This document shows positions 7,825 to 14,756 of a DNA stretch of 17,535 nt, piece after piece; within the stretch, counting starts at the first letter, position 1, and every line of letters begins with the position of its first letter. Source of the DNA: an uncultured Lachnospiraceae bacterium (lineage in GTDB: Bacteria; Bacillota; Clostridia; Lachnospirales; Lachnospiraceae). The stretch lies in contig CAJUBR010000060.1 of NCBI GenBank assembly GCA_910584695.1, forward strand, positions 1-17,535. The letters are read 5' to 3'. The position numbers and the translations under genes were made by a program. The notes beneath the pieces were generated by a model. That model saw only the letters and a list, made by a program, of their open reading frames with translations. It searched no databases and was not told the DNA's origin.

Positions 7825-8906
7825 GCTCTCCCTCTCTTTCTGATTCCATCCGCTGTTACTGCAATCACAGAACAGATCACCACAATTACCAACATATAAA
7901 TGATACAGCTTTGTGTATAAGTACTTTTCCCCATACAGGAAATTTCCACTAATGCCCTGTCCGCATGATAAATCGGAGACAATCTTTTTACCTGCTCGGA
8001 CCATACCGAATACATATATGTTTCAAAACTTCCACCAAAAAATCCCATAAACCATACACTGGTAAACACCGCGATGATTGTTATCGCTATATTACGAGAA
8101 ATATAGTATAGCATTAGACTAAACGCCGAGCTTGCCATAATGGTCAATAAAAGCAGCAAAGCGGATATAAAAGCATTTCCCCAATGAATATCAAATAATA
8201 AAATAGTGAGAACTGTAGTAAATGCAAGCCCAACCGACACTACAAATACAACCGGTATCCATTTACTCAGATACATCTTAAAACTTGACACTCCTGTCAC
8301 CTGAAACCTTCTCTCTATCCCATACTTCTTCTCACTGCTTAACACATTTGCAGCACAGATAATACCACACCATGCAAAATAAACAATATAGACAATCCCA
8401 TAGTAATCCGCAGAGTCTACAGCCGGCATATACTCCGGTTTCTCAACCGGAAGTTCTATCCTCTCCGTTTCCTGCATTTTGGCATATAATCCATTATCCA
8501 CATACCCCTTCATAATTCGGCTTAGAAAATACTCTAACATAATTCCTTCCATCTTAAAGTCCGCACTCTTATATACCGTATAGTTATCCTGACCAAATTC
8601 TACAAATCCCGCCAGCCCGTTATTTTTAATTATTTCTTCCGGTTCGCCTTCCGGATATTCCAAAAGAGTAATCCCTCCTTCTTTTCCCGCTTCTTTAACT
8701 GCTTCTATACCGACATCAAACCCGCTCCCCTCTTCTATCCGGTATCCTGCCTTAAAAACATCCACCTCTTCATACGATTTCATCAAATCAAAAAATGCAC
8801 TGGATAGAATTGCAATCACAAGAACTGGTGCCAAAACCAAAACCGCAATAATCCATTTATTTCGAAACATAAGTTTAAAGTTATTTTTAATCAAATATCG
8901 AATCAT
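7821..8906 (-). CDS. ABC-2 type transporter permease (first of pair)
   Basis: This 361-residue permease starts at ATG 8906, with GAGGAG six bases upstream. A longer in-frame start at 8963 would overlap the ATPase gene and lacks this ribosome binding site. Topology matches its partner: a first membrane segment at about 19-38, an extracytoplasmic region at about 39-165, then segments near 168-188, 215-237, 246-267, 271-292 and 333-352. The opening MIRYLIKNNFKLMFRNKW resembles the partner's KINLKLLLRNKG, so the two permeases are probably paralogues. It lies 46 bp after the ATPase gene and shares the stop/start overlap with the next permease. Confidence 0.9.
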   Translation of the reverse strand: MIRYLIKNNFKLMFRNKWIIAVLVLAPVLVIAILSSAFFDLMKSYEEVDVFKAGYRIEEGSGFDVGIEAVKEAGKEGGITLLEYPEGEPEEIIKNNGLAGFVEFGQDNYTVYKSADFKMEGIMLEYFLSRIMKGYVDNGLYAKMQETERIELPVEKPEYMPAVDSADYYGIVYIVYFAWCGIICAANVLSSEKKYGIERRFQVTGVSSFKMYLSKWIPVVFVVSVGLAFTTVLTILLFDIHWGNAFISALLLLLTIMASSAFSLMLYYISRNIAITIIAVFTSVWFMGFFGGSFETYMYSVWSEQVKRLSPIYHADRALVEISCMGKSTYTQSCIIYMLVIVVICSVIAVTADGIRKRGRA

Positions 8907-8952
8907 CTTTTTCTCCTCACTGTTTTTAATCATCTGCAAAATGAGTAAATAT

Positions 8953-9714
8953 CTACTCTGCATAATCCCTCAATTTCTTTCCGGTCAGTGTCAAAAATAC
9001 CTCCTCCAATGTAATCTCTTCACTGCCGTTTGTGACAAGCCTCTTTAATTCATCACTGGTACCGCAGGCAATTACTTTTCCATTATCCATGATTGCAATT
9101 CTCGTACAGATTGCTTCCACTTCTTCCATATAATGGCTGGTGTAAATAACAGTAGCACCATTTCTGTTAGACTCCTTAATTTTTTCCAAAATAAAATTTC
9201 TTGACTGCGGATCAATGCCCACTGTCGGCTCATCAAAAATCAACAGATCCGGTTTATGTCCGATGGCACATGCAATATTTAACCTTCTCTTCATACCACC
9301 AGAAAAATTTTTAGCAAGTTCCTGTTTTCTCTCAAGAAGTCCTACATATTCTAAAGACTCTTCCACTGCTTCCCTTAAAGCAGTTCCCTTTATCCCATAC
9401 AGTGACGTAAACAACTCTACATTTTCCCATGCCTTCAGGCTGCCATGTATCGCAAGTTCCTGAGGAATATATCCAAGCTTATGAAGCACTTCTTTCTTCT
9501 GTTTCCATGGATTTTTTCCGAACAATTCGATTGCCCCTGCCGTAGGTCTCACAATCGAACAGATCATATTAAGTGTCGTACTTTTTCCTGCTCCATTCGG
9601 TCCTAACAGTCCAAAAATCTCTCCTTTTTTAATTTCAATATTCAGATTATCCACAACTGCCCTGCTCTGATATTTTTTCGTTAAATCTGTTGTTTTTAAA
9701 ATAATTTCTTCCAT
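8953..9714 (-). CDS. ABC transporter ATP-binding protein (drug-efflux/LnrL-like)
   Basis: This 253-residue nucleotide-binding protein has every ABC motif: Walker A GPNGAGKST (38-46), Q-loop Q85, signature FSGGMKRR (137-144), Walker B LLIFDEP (157-163) and switch H194. It groups with the ABC-2 exporters of the CcmA/NatA/LnrL type. ATG at 9714 is chosen because AAGGAAAGG lies just upstream and the family starts there; an in-frame start 36 bases earlier has no support. It is the first gene of a five-gene set: ATPase, permease, permease, kinase, regulator. The complex is expected to expel or detoxify a membrane-active compound. The substrate is unknown. Linearmycin-like polyenes, lantibiotics or bile-derived compounds are possibilities, not conclusions. 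Confidence 0.94.
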   Translation of the reverse strand: MEEIILKTTDLTKKYQSRAVVDNLNIEIKKGEIFGLLGPNGAGKSTTLNMICSIVRPTAGAIELFGKNPWKQKKEVLHKLGYIPQELAIHGSLKAWENVELFTSLYGIKGTALREAVEESLEYVGLLERKQELAKNFSGGMKRRLNIACAIGHKPDLLIFDEPTVGIDPQSRNFILEKIKESNRNGATVIYTSHYMEEVEAICTRIAIMDNGKVIACGTSDELKRLVTNGSEEITLEEVFLTLTGKKLRDYAE

Positions 9715-9833
9715 AAAGATTTCCTTTCCTTTTGCTACACATACTCTCAATTCTAATGCTCTATCAGGAAATTGCGAAGCTTTCTATCTTCAAAATCTAG
9801 TTGTGCAATCACCTAATAATTCTCTGTATTAAA

Positions 9834-10595
9834 TCATAAATATTTTTCTATGGTTCCCTGTTCTACAACATTTTTTCCTATCAGCGTAATCGCCTGCTTC
9901 GAACAAGTGTTAATACACCGATAACACATCGTACATCTATCTCCTGCCGCAGATATGCCCTGCTTCATTTTCAGATTCCCCATTGGACATAAGGCGGCAC
10001 ATTTACCACAGCCAATACATTTATGTGAATCAATTTTTACCTTGCTTGAATACTGCTTGGTTTTACTGGAAAAATACAGACGCTGACCGAACAGACCTGC
10101 CAAATGATAAAAGAGTCCGATTCCTTCCTGAGGTGCTTTTCCCTTTTTTATATCCTGCACTGCCTTGTCGATCTTTTGCTCCGCTAACCAAACCAGTTCC
10201 TTATTTTGGGGGAGTGGGCGTTTCAGTGCTTTTACATCGGCAATGCTGTCTGGCATTTTCAAATGCAATCCACCCATAATCTCTGCACCATATCTTCGAA
10301 ATCTTCGTCCTGCCATTCCTGCTCCATCTCCGCTAAACAATCCCATCGTCGCTATCACAAAAATTTTTTTACCATTCCATAAACTTTGATTTTGATCTAT
10401 AAAATCCTTTACTATTTTAGGGATATTGCTGTATTGTACCGGATAGGCAAAAACAAGTTCCCTGCTGCCTTTTATGTACTCAGCTATATTTACATCCTCT
10501 ATTGAATATGTCTTTTCCGATCCATCATATTTCTTCATAAAAACTTCCACTGCATGTCTGGAATTTCCCGTTCCGCTAAAATAAATTCCTATCAT
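9834..10595 (-). CDS. EFR1 family flavodoxin/ferredoxin fusion
   Basis: The 253-residue protein joins a flavodoxin-like half to a bacterial ferredoxin half. The N-terminus IGIYFSGTGNSRHAV is a flavodoxin phosphate-binding loop, and AYPVQYSNIPKIV (50-62) is typical of the EFR1 family. The C-terminus holds two 4Fe-4S motifs, C193/C196/C199/C203 and C221/C224/C227/C231, both CX2CX2CX3C. It should move electrons between FMN and iron-sulphur clusters in the cytoplasm; partners are unknown. The start ATG has GGAGG seven bases upstream. It lies 119 bp upstream of the ABC ATPase on the same strand with no clear terminator between, so read-through into the resistance operon is possible. Confidence 0.9.
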   Translation of the reverse strand: MIGIYFSGTGNSRHAVEVFMKKYDGSEKTYSIEDVNIAEYIKGSRELVFAYPVQYSNIPKIVKDFIDQNQSLWNGKKIFVIATMGLFSGDGAGMAGRRFRRYGAEIMGGLHLKMPDSIADVKALKRPLPQNKELVWLAEQKIDKAVQDIKKGKAPQEGIGLFYHLAGLFGQRLYFSSKTKQYSSKVKIDSHKCIGCGKCAALCPMGNLKMKQGISAAGDRCTMCYRCINTCSKQAITLIGKNVVEQGTIEKYL

Positions 10596-10665
10596 TTCAA
10601 GCCTCCATTGTCATACATATATTGTGTAAGATTATAATAGCAAGACCAGATGCCTTTGGGTAGTG

Positions 10666-10708
10666 AAAAAAGACCTGTTTTGTATATGACTTTTGTCACG
10701 TTTTGTAT
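10666..10708. promoter_or_regulatory. Repeat-rich putative operator upstream of the EFR1 gene
   Basis: GTTTTGTAT occurs at 10677-10685 and again at 10700-10708, a period of 23 bp. Between the copies is TGAC-N4-GTCA (10687-10698). The word AAAAAAGACCT occurs at 10666-10676 and 10716-10726. Direct repeats about two helical turns apart around a small palindrome suggest a regulator binding site, for example LytTR-like. The regulator is not identified. Confidence 0.4.
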
Positions 10709-10714
10709 CAATGC

Positions 10715-10746
10715 AAAAAAAGACCTCTATCCATTAAAAGGTCTTT
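10715..10746 (-). terminator. Hairpin with T-tract on the minus strand, no gene visible upstream
   Basis: AAAGACCT (10719-10726) and AGGTCTTT (10739-10746) form an 8-bp stem with a 12-base loop. On the minus strand it is followed by four more T residues, making seven in a row. It has the form of a Rho-independent terminator, yet no protein gene on the minus strand ends here. Confidence 0.5.
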
Positions 10747-10817
10747 GTCCAAAACAATCTGGCTCACTGCCATAGTTTTACCATACAGTTTTTCCTGCAA
10801 AATGCAATTCCTTATTC

Positions 10818-10846
10818 TTTACGAATCCCGTTTTTTCATGTATAAT
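10818..10846 (+). promoter_or_regulatory. Predicted sigma-A promoter for the DEIAAL-motif membrane protein
   Basis: TTTACG (10818-10823) and a perfect TATAAT (10841-10846) are 17 bp apart. The start of translation is 64 bp beyond the -10. This is the only gene downstream. Confidence 0.65.
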
Positions 10847-10909
10847 AAACAAACAGTAAATTTATCCATAACAATACAAGGAAAAGGTATAAAATGGAGG
10901 TACCATAAC

Positions 10910-12100
10910 ATGAACAAACAGGACAACAAACTGACATTATCTGTGCTTGCTACACTGACTGCGGCAATCGCTCTCATTTACACTTTAATTATGTATCATG
11001 ATATCATTTATGCGGTAATTGGAACCAGCTTGTTCTTTTTAATTACTGCATTTATTCTGACACGAAATTTCATTACCTTTTCCACGATGAAAAATAAATC
11101 GTTAAATGTACAGCTCAAAACTTATATAGACGATATTTCAACACAGCTTGAAACGATGGGTGGTGCACAGTCCCAGATTGGAAAAGCTACTTACCTGTAT
11201 ACAAAACAAGCGGCACAGGCAGTAACTACTTTAGAAAATAATTATATAGAAAGTCAGGAGGCTCTTTATAAAAATCTGGCTTCTCTATCCAGTGCCCAGA
11301 TTAAAACAAGTAAATTAATCCTTAGAAATGATCAGAACAACGCAATCAAAATAACTACAAGCATTAAAGACATAGGCAGTCAGTTGAGGGATACGATGAC
11401 GCAAAGCTTTGACCGGCTTCAGCCGGCTCATCCCGAACTGGCTACAACACTGGAGGAAATTGTTCATTACTTAAAAAACCTGCCGGACGGAACAAATCAG
11501 GAACTGTTGTTGCAGCTCAATCATATCGCTCAGGAACTTCAAAATATTTCAAACCGAATCCAACAGGTTCAGATTCCTGCACAGAGCATAGCATCTGTTT
11601 CTCCTACATCGGACACAGTAGATTTTACTGCAGAACCATTAACCGTACCAGAGACCGAACCTGCACTGGAAGATTTTGCTGCAGAAATGACGGCTATAGA
11701 AACTAGCGATTCTGTAGTTGAAGAAACCATTGCCAAAAATCCGGATGACATAACATTCCCAGATGATTCCGCATTTTCCCCAGCTTCTGCTGTAACTGAA
11801 GAGGCTGCTGATATAGATGAAATGGTCGCCGAAGAGTTAAAAAAAGCTGAACCATTAGAATCCGTTACAACAATCAATGATTCAGACAGTAATTCAAATA
11901 AAACGTTATCCGCAGATGAAATCGCAGCTTTATTTGACGCTGCTGATCCGGCTCCTAAAAGAGAATCCCATCCTGCCTACAAAAATAACAGCATTACTCA
12001 GACAGAAGGAACATCAACTGATATTTCTCCTGTTTCAGAAGATTCAAACAAAAAACTTTCTCCTGATGAGATTGCTGCTTTAGTTGCCGCACTTAATTAA
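10910..12100 (+). CDS. Membrane-anchored coiled-coil protein with two C-terminal LSxDEIAAL motifs
   Basis: The start is ATG 10910, with AATGGAGG nine bases upstream; the frame is open further back but has no such site. The 396-residue protein has two membrane segments (about 9-28 and 32-51). A helical, probably coiled-coil region (about 60-220) follows, then a low-complexity acidic, Ser/Thr/Pro-rich tail. The tail contains LSADEIAALF (333-342) and LSPDEIAALV (383-392), exactly 50 residues apart, the second at the extreme C-terminus. These resemble the LSQxEIDALL motif at the N-terminus of FliM and FliN/FliY, which in FliM binds CheY-P. No flagellar or chemotaxis gene is in view. The long helical part recalls chemoreceptor or RmuC-like stalks. 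I do not recognise a named family. The tail probably docks a cytoplasmic partner. Confidence 0.8.
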   Translation: MNKQDNKLTLSVLATLTAAIALIYTLIMYHDIIYAVIGTSLFFLITAFILTRNFITFSTMKNKSLNVQLKTYIDDISTQLETMGGAQSQIGKATYLYTKQAAQAVTTLENNYIESQEALYKNLASLSSAQIKTSKLILRNDQNNAIKITTSIKDIGSQLRDTMTQSFDRLQPAHPELATTLEEIVHYLKNLPDGTNQELLLQLNHIAQELQNISNRIQQVQIPAQSIASVSPTSDTVDFTAEPLTVPETEPALEDFAAEMTAIETSDSVVEETIAKNPDDITFPDDSAFSPASAVTEEAADIDEMVAEELKKAEPLESVTTINDSDSNSNKTLSADEIAALFDAADPAPKRESHPAYKNNSITQTEGTSTDISPVSEDSNKKLSPDEIAALVAALN

Positions 12101-12106
12101 TATTGT

Positions 12107-12179
12107 AATGATGTGGGTGCCAGAAGAATTTAACTGATTCCTAAAAAGTCTGCATTGACAACCAGACACCCACATCATT
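12107..12179. terminator. Long-loop stem, possible bidirectional terminator or 3'-end structure
   Basis: A perfect 13-bp inverted repeat, AATGATGTGGGTG (12107-12119) and CACCCACATCATT (12167-12179), encloses 47 bases. It lies 6 bp after the stop of the DEIAAL-motif gene and 68 bp beyond the convergent secreted-protein gene's stop. No strong T-tract follows on either side, so efficient intrinsic termination is uncertain. The stem itself is too long to be chance. Confidence 0.55.
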
Positions 12180-12247
12180 TAGTTCTACAATCGACACGAT
12201 ACAAATGGTTTATTTTTTATTTCCTGTCAATCTATTCAATATTGGTA

Positions 12248-13282
12248 TTATTTTTTATAAAATATATATTTCTTATAACAGGATCCACCATATGGCATAT
12301 ATCCATCTTTATCACCTATCGTCGCATATCTGGTATTTACAGTGTTCTCTTTTCCAGATGTATATTCTGATACTACTCTGTTCCCATCAATGTAATATTT
12401 TGTATAAGAACCTGTAAAATTATCTTTATACCCAACATAGATTTCTGTTGGCTTATACATAGATTTGGAAATATACTTGTAAGCTGGATTCCAAACAGAT
12501 GTATAGGAGTTATTCTTTAAATACTGTCCAAATACTACTGTTTTATTATTATTAACCTGTGTCATTACGGAATTTCCTTCCCGATCATATGTAACGACGA
12601 TTATACTCGTAATTGAGTATCCCTTATTGGTTTTTATGCTTAATTTCCCACTGTTTCCGGTTAAAAAACTGTTTCTGATAGATTTGGAAGTGCTCTTAAA
12701 ATTGCTTTTGGATTCACTGGTAGTAATTTGGGCTTTTTTCCCTAACTTAACTGACTTAATTGCATTAGAGCTGTTCTCAATCTTAAATTTGTAAGTATAA
12801 TGACTCTTTGTAACCGTCGGTGTAACCAGCTGGTAACCCTTTCCCGACACGCTCGTATAAGTCGTTGTATAAGAATACTGGTCATAAGTAATCGTATAAG
12901 TCCCTTCCTTTAGAAAATCTAATGTATAATCATAATGTTTTATATATTTGTACTTATTACGTGCAGCATCATATGCAGCAGTATTCTTATATGCCGATTC
13001 CGATGTATAATATGCACCTGTCCGGATGTATGTTGTACCATTGCCGGTCTGTATCGCTTTTACTTTCTTTTTCATTTTCTTAGGTGCCTTACCATTAATC
13101 TTTAAATTGGAAACATTACTAAAAGAATATGATGTGCCAACAAGCTCTTTTACCAGTTTCTGTGGCTGGTTTTCTACTTTGGTAGCTGCAAATGCCTTCA
13201 CATCAAAAAAGGGCACCAGCATACATGCGAATAATAATATACTCATCTGCAAAACTATTTTAGATTTTTTAATCCTGTTCAT
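12248..13282 (-). CDS. Secreted protein of unknown function, paralogue of the upstream gene
   Basis: The 344-residue product has a classical signal peptide: basic start, hydrophobic core at about 11-28, likely cleavage after AFA near 32. There is no lipobox and no LPxTG anchor, so it is probably released or wall-associated. The mature protein is basic, very rich in Tyr, Ser, Thr and Lys, and looks all-beta. The core at about 210-310 (KLSIKTNKGYSIT, a D-x-x-GN turn, then YVGYKDNFTGSYTKYYI) is clearly related to the upstream neighbour. The extra C-terminal tail with YGGSCYKKY is not shared. The start ATG follows AAAGGAGA eight bases upstream. The stop of the upstream gene is 22 bp away, so the two are translated from one message. 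Function unknown; surface adhesion or binding is one possibility. Confidence 0.8.
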   Translation of the reverse strand: MNRIKKSKIVLQMSILLFACMLVPFFDVKAFAATKVENQPQKLVKELVGTSYSFSNVSNLKINGKAPKKMKKKVKAIQTGNGTTYIRTGAYYTSESAYKNTAAYDAARNKYKYIKHYDYTLDFLKEGTYTITYDQYSYTTTYTSVSGKGYQLVTPTVTKSHYTYKFKIENSSNAIKSVKLGKKAQITTSESKSNFKSTSKSIRNSFLTGNSGKLSIKTNKGYSITSIIVVTYDREGNSVMTQVNNNKTVVFGQYLKNNSYTSVWNPAYKYISKSMYKPTEIYVGYKDNFTGSYTKYYIDGNRVVSEYTSGKENTVNTRYATIGDKDGYMPYGGSCYKKYIFYKK

Positions 13283-13304
13283 AATATTCTCCTTTCATAA
13301 CTCC

Positions 13305-14195
13305 TTAATATGCTGACAATTTAATGTCTGCAGCCGGAACTTTAGAATATGAGGTTGAAGTCTGTCTATTGGCACGTTTTGTAACTTTTTTGATTTCTTT
13401 TACACCATGGGTTTTCGTAATAGAATATTTTACAGAGCTTCCCAAGTATTTATCCTTGTATGAAATATAAACATACGTTATTTTCCTTGCAGAACGCATC
13501 TTATAGCTGCCTGTGCTTCTACCCTCATACTCATATTTTTGTGAAAGATTAATCTTCTTTCCATTCTTAATTGTTTTATAAGAATAATTTCCATTTTTAT
13601 CTACTGATATTACAGTAATTCCCGTAATAGAATATCCTTTATTCGGCGTAACCTTCAGCTTAGCTGATTTAAGACCGGAAGATATCTTATAATTGGACTT
13701 AACAGACCGGGTAGTCGTATCTCCTGATTTCTTTGTCCGAGACTGATAAACGGCTGTCTTGTTCAGCATGATCTTATTATATATAAAACTATTCTTCGTA
13801 CAATATACCTTCATCTTATATGTTCCCCTGACAGAACCGTCAATCTTTCTAACATTAAAGGATACGGTATAATTGCCCTCTTTTGCAGAATACAATGTAA
13901 TCGTTGCATCACCTGAATCACTGCTATTCGTCTGATCCGTTACCTCTGCACGTAAATTTTTTTTACTGGTCTTGACATCTGCAATATAGTCCCCTTTTTC
14001 GGCATAATATACCGAAAAACTGCTAAAGCTGTTTTCCTCCATACGCATTTTCAGAACAGATATGTAATTCAATGGATTAACATATACTACTCCCTTTTTC
14101 CTTTCTGCAGCCTGTGACGTTATGCAAAAAGAAAACACAACACTAAAAGCAAACATCACTGTCGCCCATTTCATAAATCGTTTGAACCTCTTCAT
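13305..14195 (-). CDS. Secreted protein of unknown function, first of a paralogous pair
   Basis: This 296-residue protein starts at ATG 14195, supported by AGGAGG nine bases upstream; an earlier in-frame start at 14243 would lie inside the promoter region. The signal peptide runs to about 30 (SQAAERKKG). The mature part is basic and beta-rich. Residues at about 85-130 (DSGDATITLYSAKEGNYTVSFNV) look like an immunoglobulin-like or bacterial surface-type strand pattern. The C-terminal half (about 190-275) shares KLKVTPNKGYSIT, a VDKNGN turn and YISYKDKYLGSSVKYSI with its neighbour. No catalytic motif, lipobox or sorting signal is visible. It leads a two-gene operon behind a promoter with a palindromic operator. 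Confidence 0.8.
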   Translation of the reverse strand: MKRFKRFMKWATVMFAFSVVFSFCITSQAAERKKGVVYVNPLNYISVLKMRMEENSFSSFSVYYAEKGDYIADVKTSKKNLRAEVTDQTNSSDSGDATITLYSAKEGNYTVSFNVRKIDGSVRGTYKMKVYCTKNSFIYNKIMLNKTAVYQSRTKKSGDTTTRSVKSNYKISSGLKSAKLKVTPNKGYSITGITVISVDKNGNYSYKTIKNGKKINLSQKYEYEGRSTGSYKMRSARKITYVYISYKDKYLGSSVKYSITKTHGVKEIKKVTKRANRQTSTSYSKVPAADIKLSAY

Positions 14196-14221
14196 TCTCA
14201 ATTTCCTCCTAAACCTAATGA

Positions 14222-14239
14222 TTATCACGGTTGTGATAA
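14222..14239. promoter_or_regulatory. Palindromic operator over the secreted-pair promoter start
   Basis: TTATCAC (14222-14228) and GTGATAA (14233-14239) form a perfect 7-bp inverted repeat around four bases. It begins five bases after the -10 of the minus-strand promoter and so covers the likely start of transcription, the usual place for a repressor. The regulator is unknown. Confidence 0.6.
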
Positions 14240-14243
14240 ACAA

Positions 14244-14272
14244 ATTATATTCCTTAATTTGTCATAATACAA
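14244..14272 (-). promoter_or_regulatory. Predicted sigma-A promoter for the secreted-protein pair
   Basis: On the minus strand TTGTAT (14272-14267) and a perfect TATAAT (14249-14244) are 17 bp apart, 48 bp before the start codon at 14195. Confidence 0.65.
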
Positions 14273-14301
14273 GTAAATCTTTCTTCATCCGTTATTTCTA
14301 G

Positions 14302-14330
14302 TTGATTTTTGAAAAAAATTCGTCTATACT
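14302..14330 (+). promoter_or_regulatory. Predicted sigma-A promoter for the DUF3783 gene
   Basis: TTGATT (14302-14307) and TATACT (14325-14330) are 17 bp apart, 31 bp before the ATG at 14362. It is divergent from the secreted-pair promoter. Confidence 0.65.
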
Positions 14331-14361
14331 TCTTAAAAAGATACATTTCAGGAGGTCTTCT

Positions 14362-14742
14362 ATGTCAAATAAACCACAAATTCTCTTATTTCATATAGAA
14401 TCAGGTAAGGCAAAGCAGATTGAGACAATCTGCCGTTCTCTCAAGATACAGACTAACAAAATCAAACACTCTGCTTACAATCAGAAATTAGGCTATCTGG
14501 CAGGAATTTCCGGTTTTCATCGTGAAAACACGACTTATACCGGTCCTGAATTTCCATCTGAAATGATGATATTTTCCGGTATGGATTCCGACTTAGTAGA
14601 TACTTTCCTTGCAAAGTATAAAGAGGCCTCCATTCCGTCAATCGGACTAAAGGCCATAATTACACCAAACAATGTATTTTGGAGTGCAGAAGCTTTATAT
14701 AAAGAATTGTTCAAAGAGCATCAGAATTTTATAAACCCATAA
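14362..14742 (+). CDS. DUF3783 domain-containing protein
   Basis: This 126-residue protein starts at ATG 14362, with AGGAGG six bases upstream; the longer frame from 14302 begins inside the promoter. It matches DUF3783, a small family common in Clostridia. Visible features are an opening PQILLFHI strand, a central KLGYLAGISGF segment, then EMMIFSGMDSDLVDTFLAKY and IGLKAIITPNNVFWS near the C-terminus, which I recognise from the family. No catalytic residues stand out, and the family has no known function. It is probably soluble and cytoplasmic. It ends 14 bp from the stop of the convergent glgB gene, with no terminator between. Confidence 0.88.
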   Translation: MSNKPQILLFHIESGKAKQIETICRSLKIQTNKIKHSAYNQKLGYLAGISGFHRENTTYTGPEFPSEMMIFSGMDSDLVDTFLAKYKEASIPSIGLKAIITPNNVFWSAEALYKELFKEHQNFINP

Positions 14743-14756
14743 AATTTGTAACACTA

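Noticed and set aside
7825..8004. 60-residue N-terminal extension of the second permease
   Set aside because: It would overlap the preceding permease gene in another frame. The ATG at 7824 has a ribosome binding site and the typical permease start.
10715..10776. Short minus-strand frame beginning MAVSQIVLDK
   Set aside because: It is about 21 codons, has no ribosome binding site, and runs through a terminator-like hairpin, so translation is unlikely.
12155..12417. Two hydrophobic 70-codon plus-strand frames
   Set aside because: They lie antisense to the 3' end of the secreted-protein gene. The hydrophobicity reflects AT-rich antisense codons, and no ribosome binding site is present.
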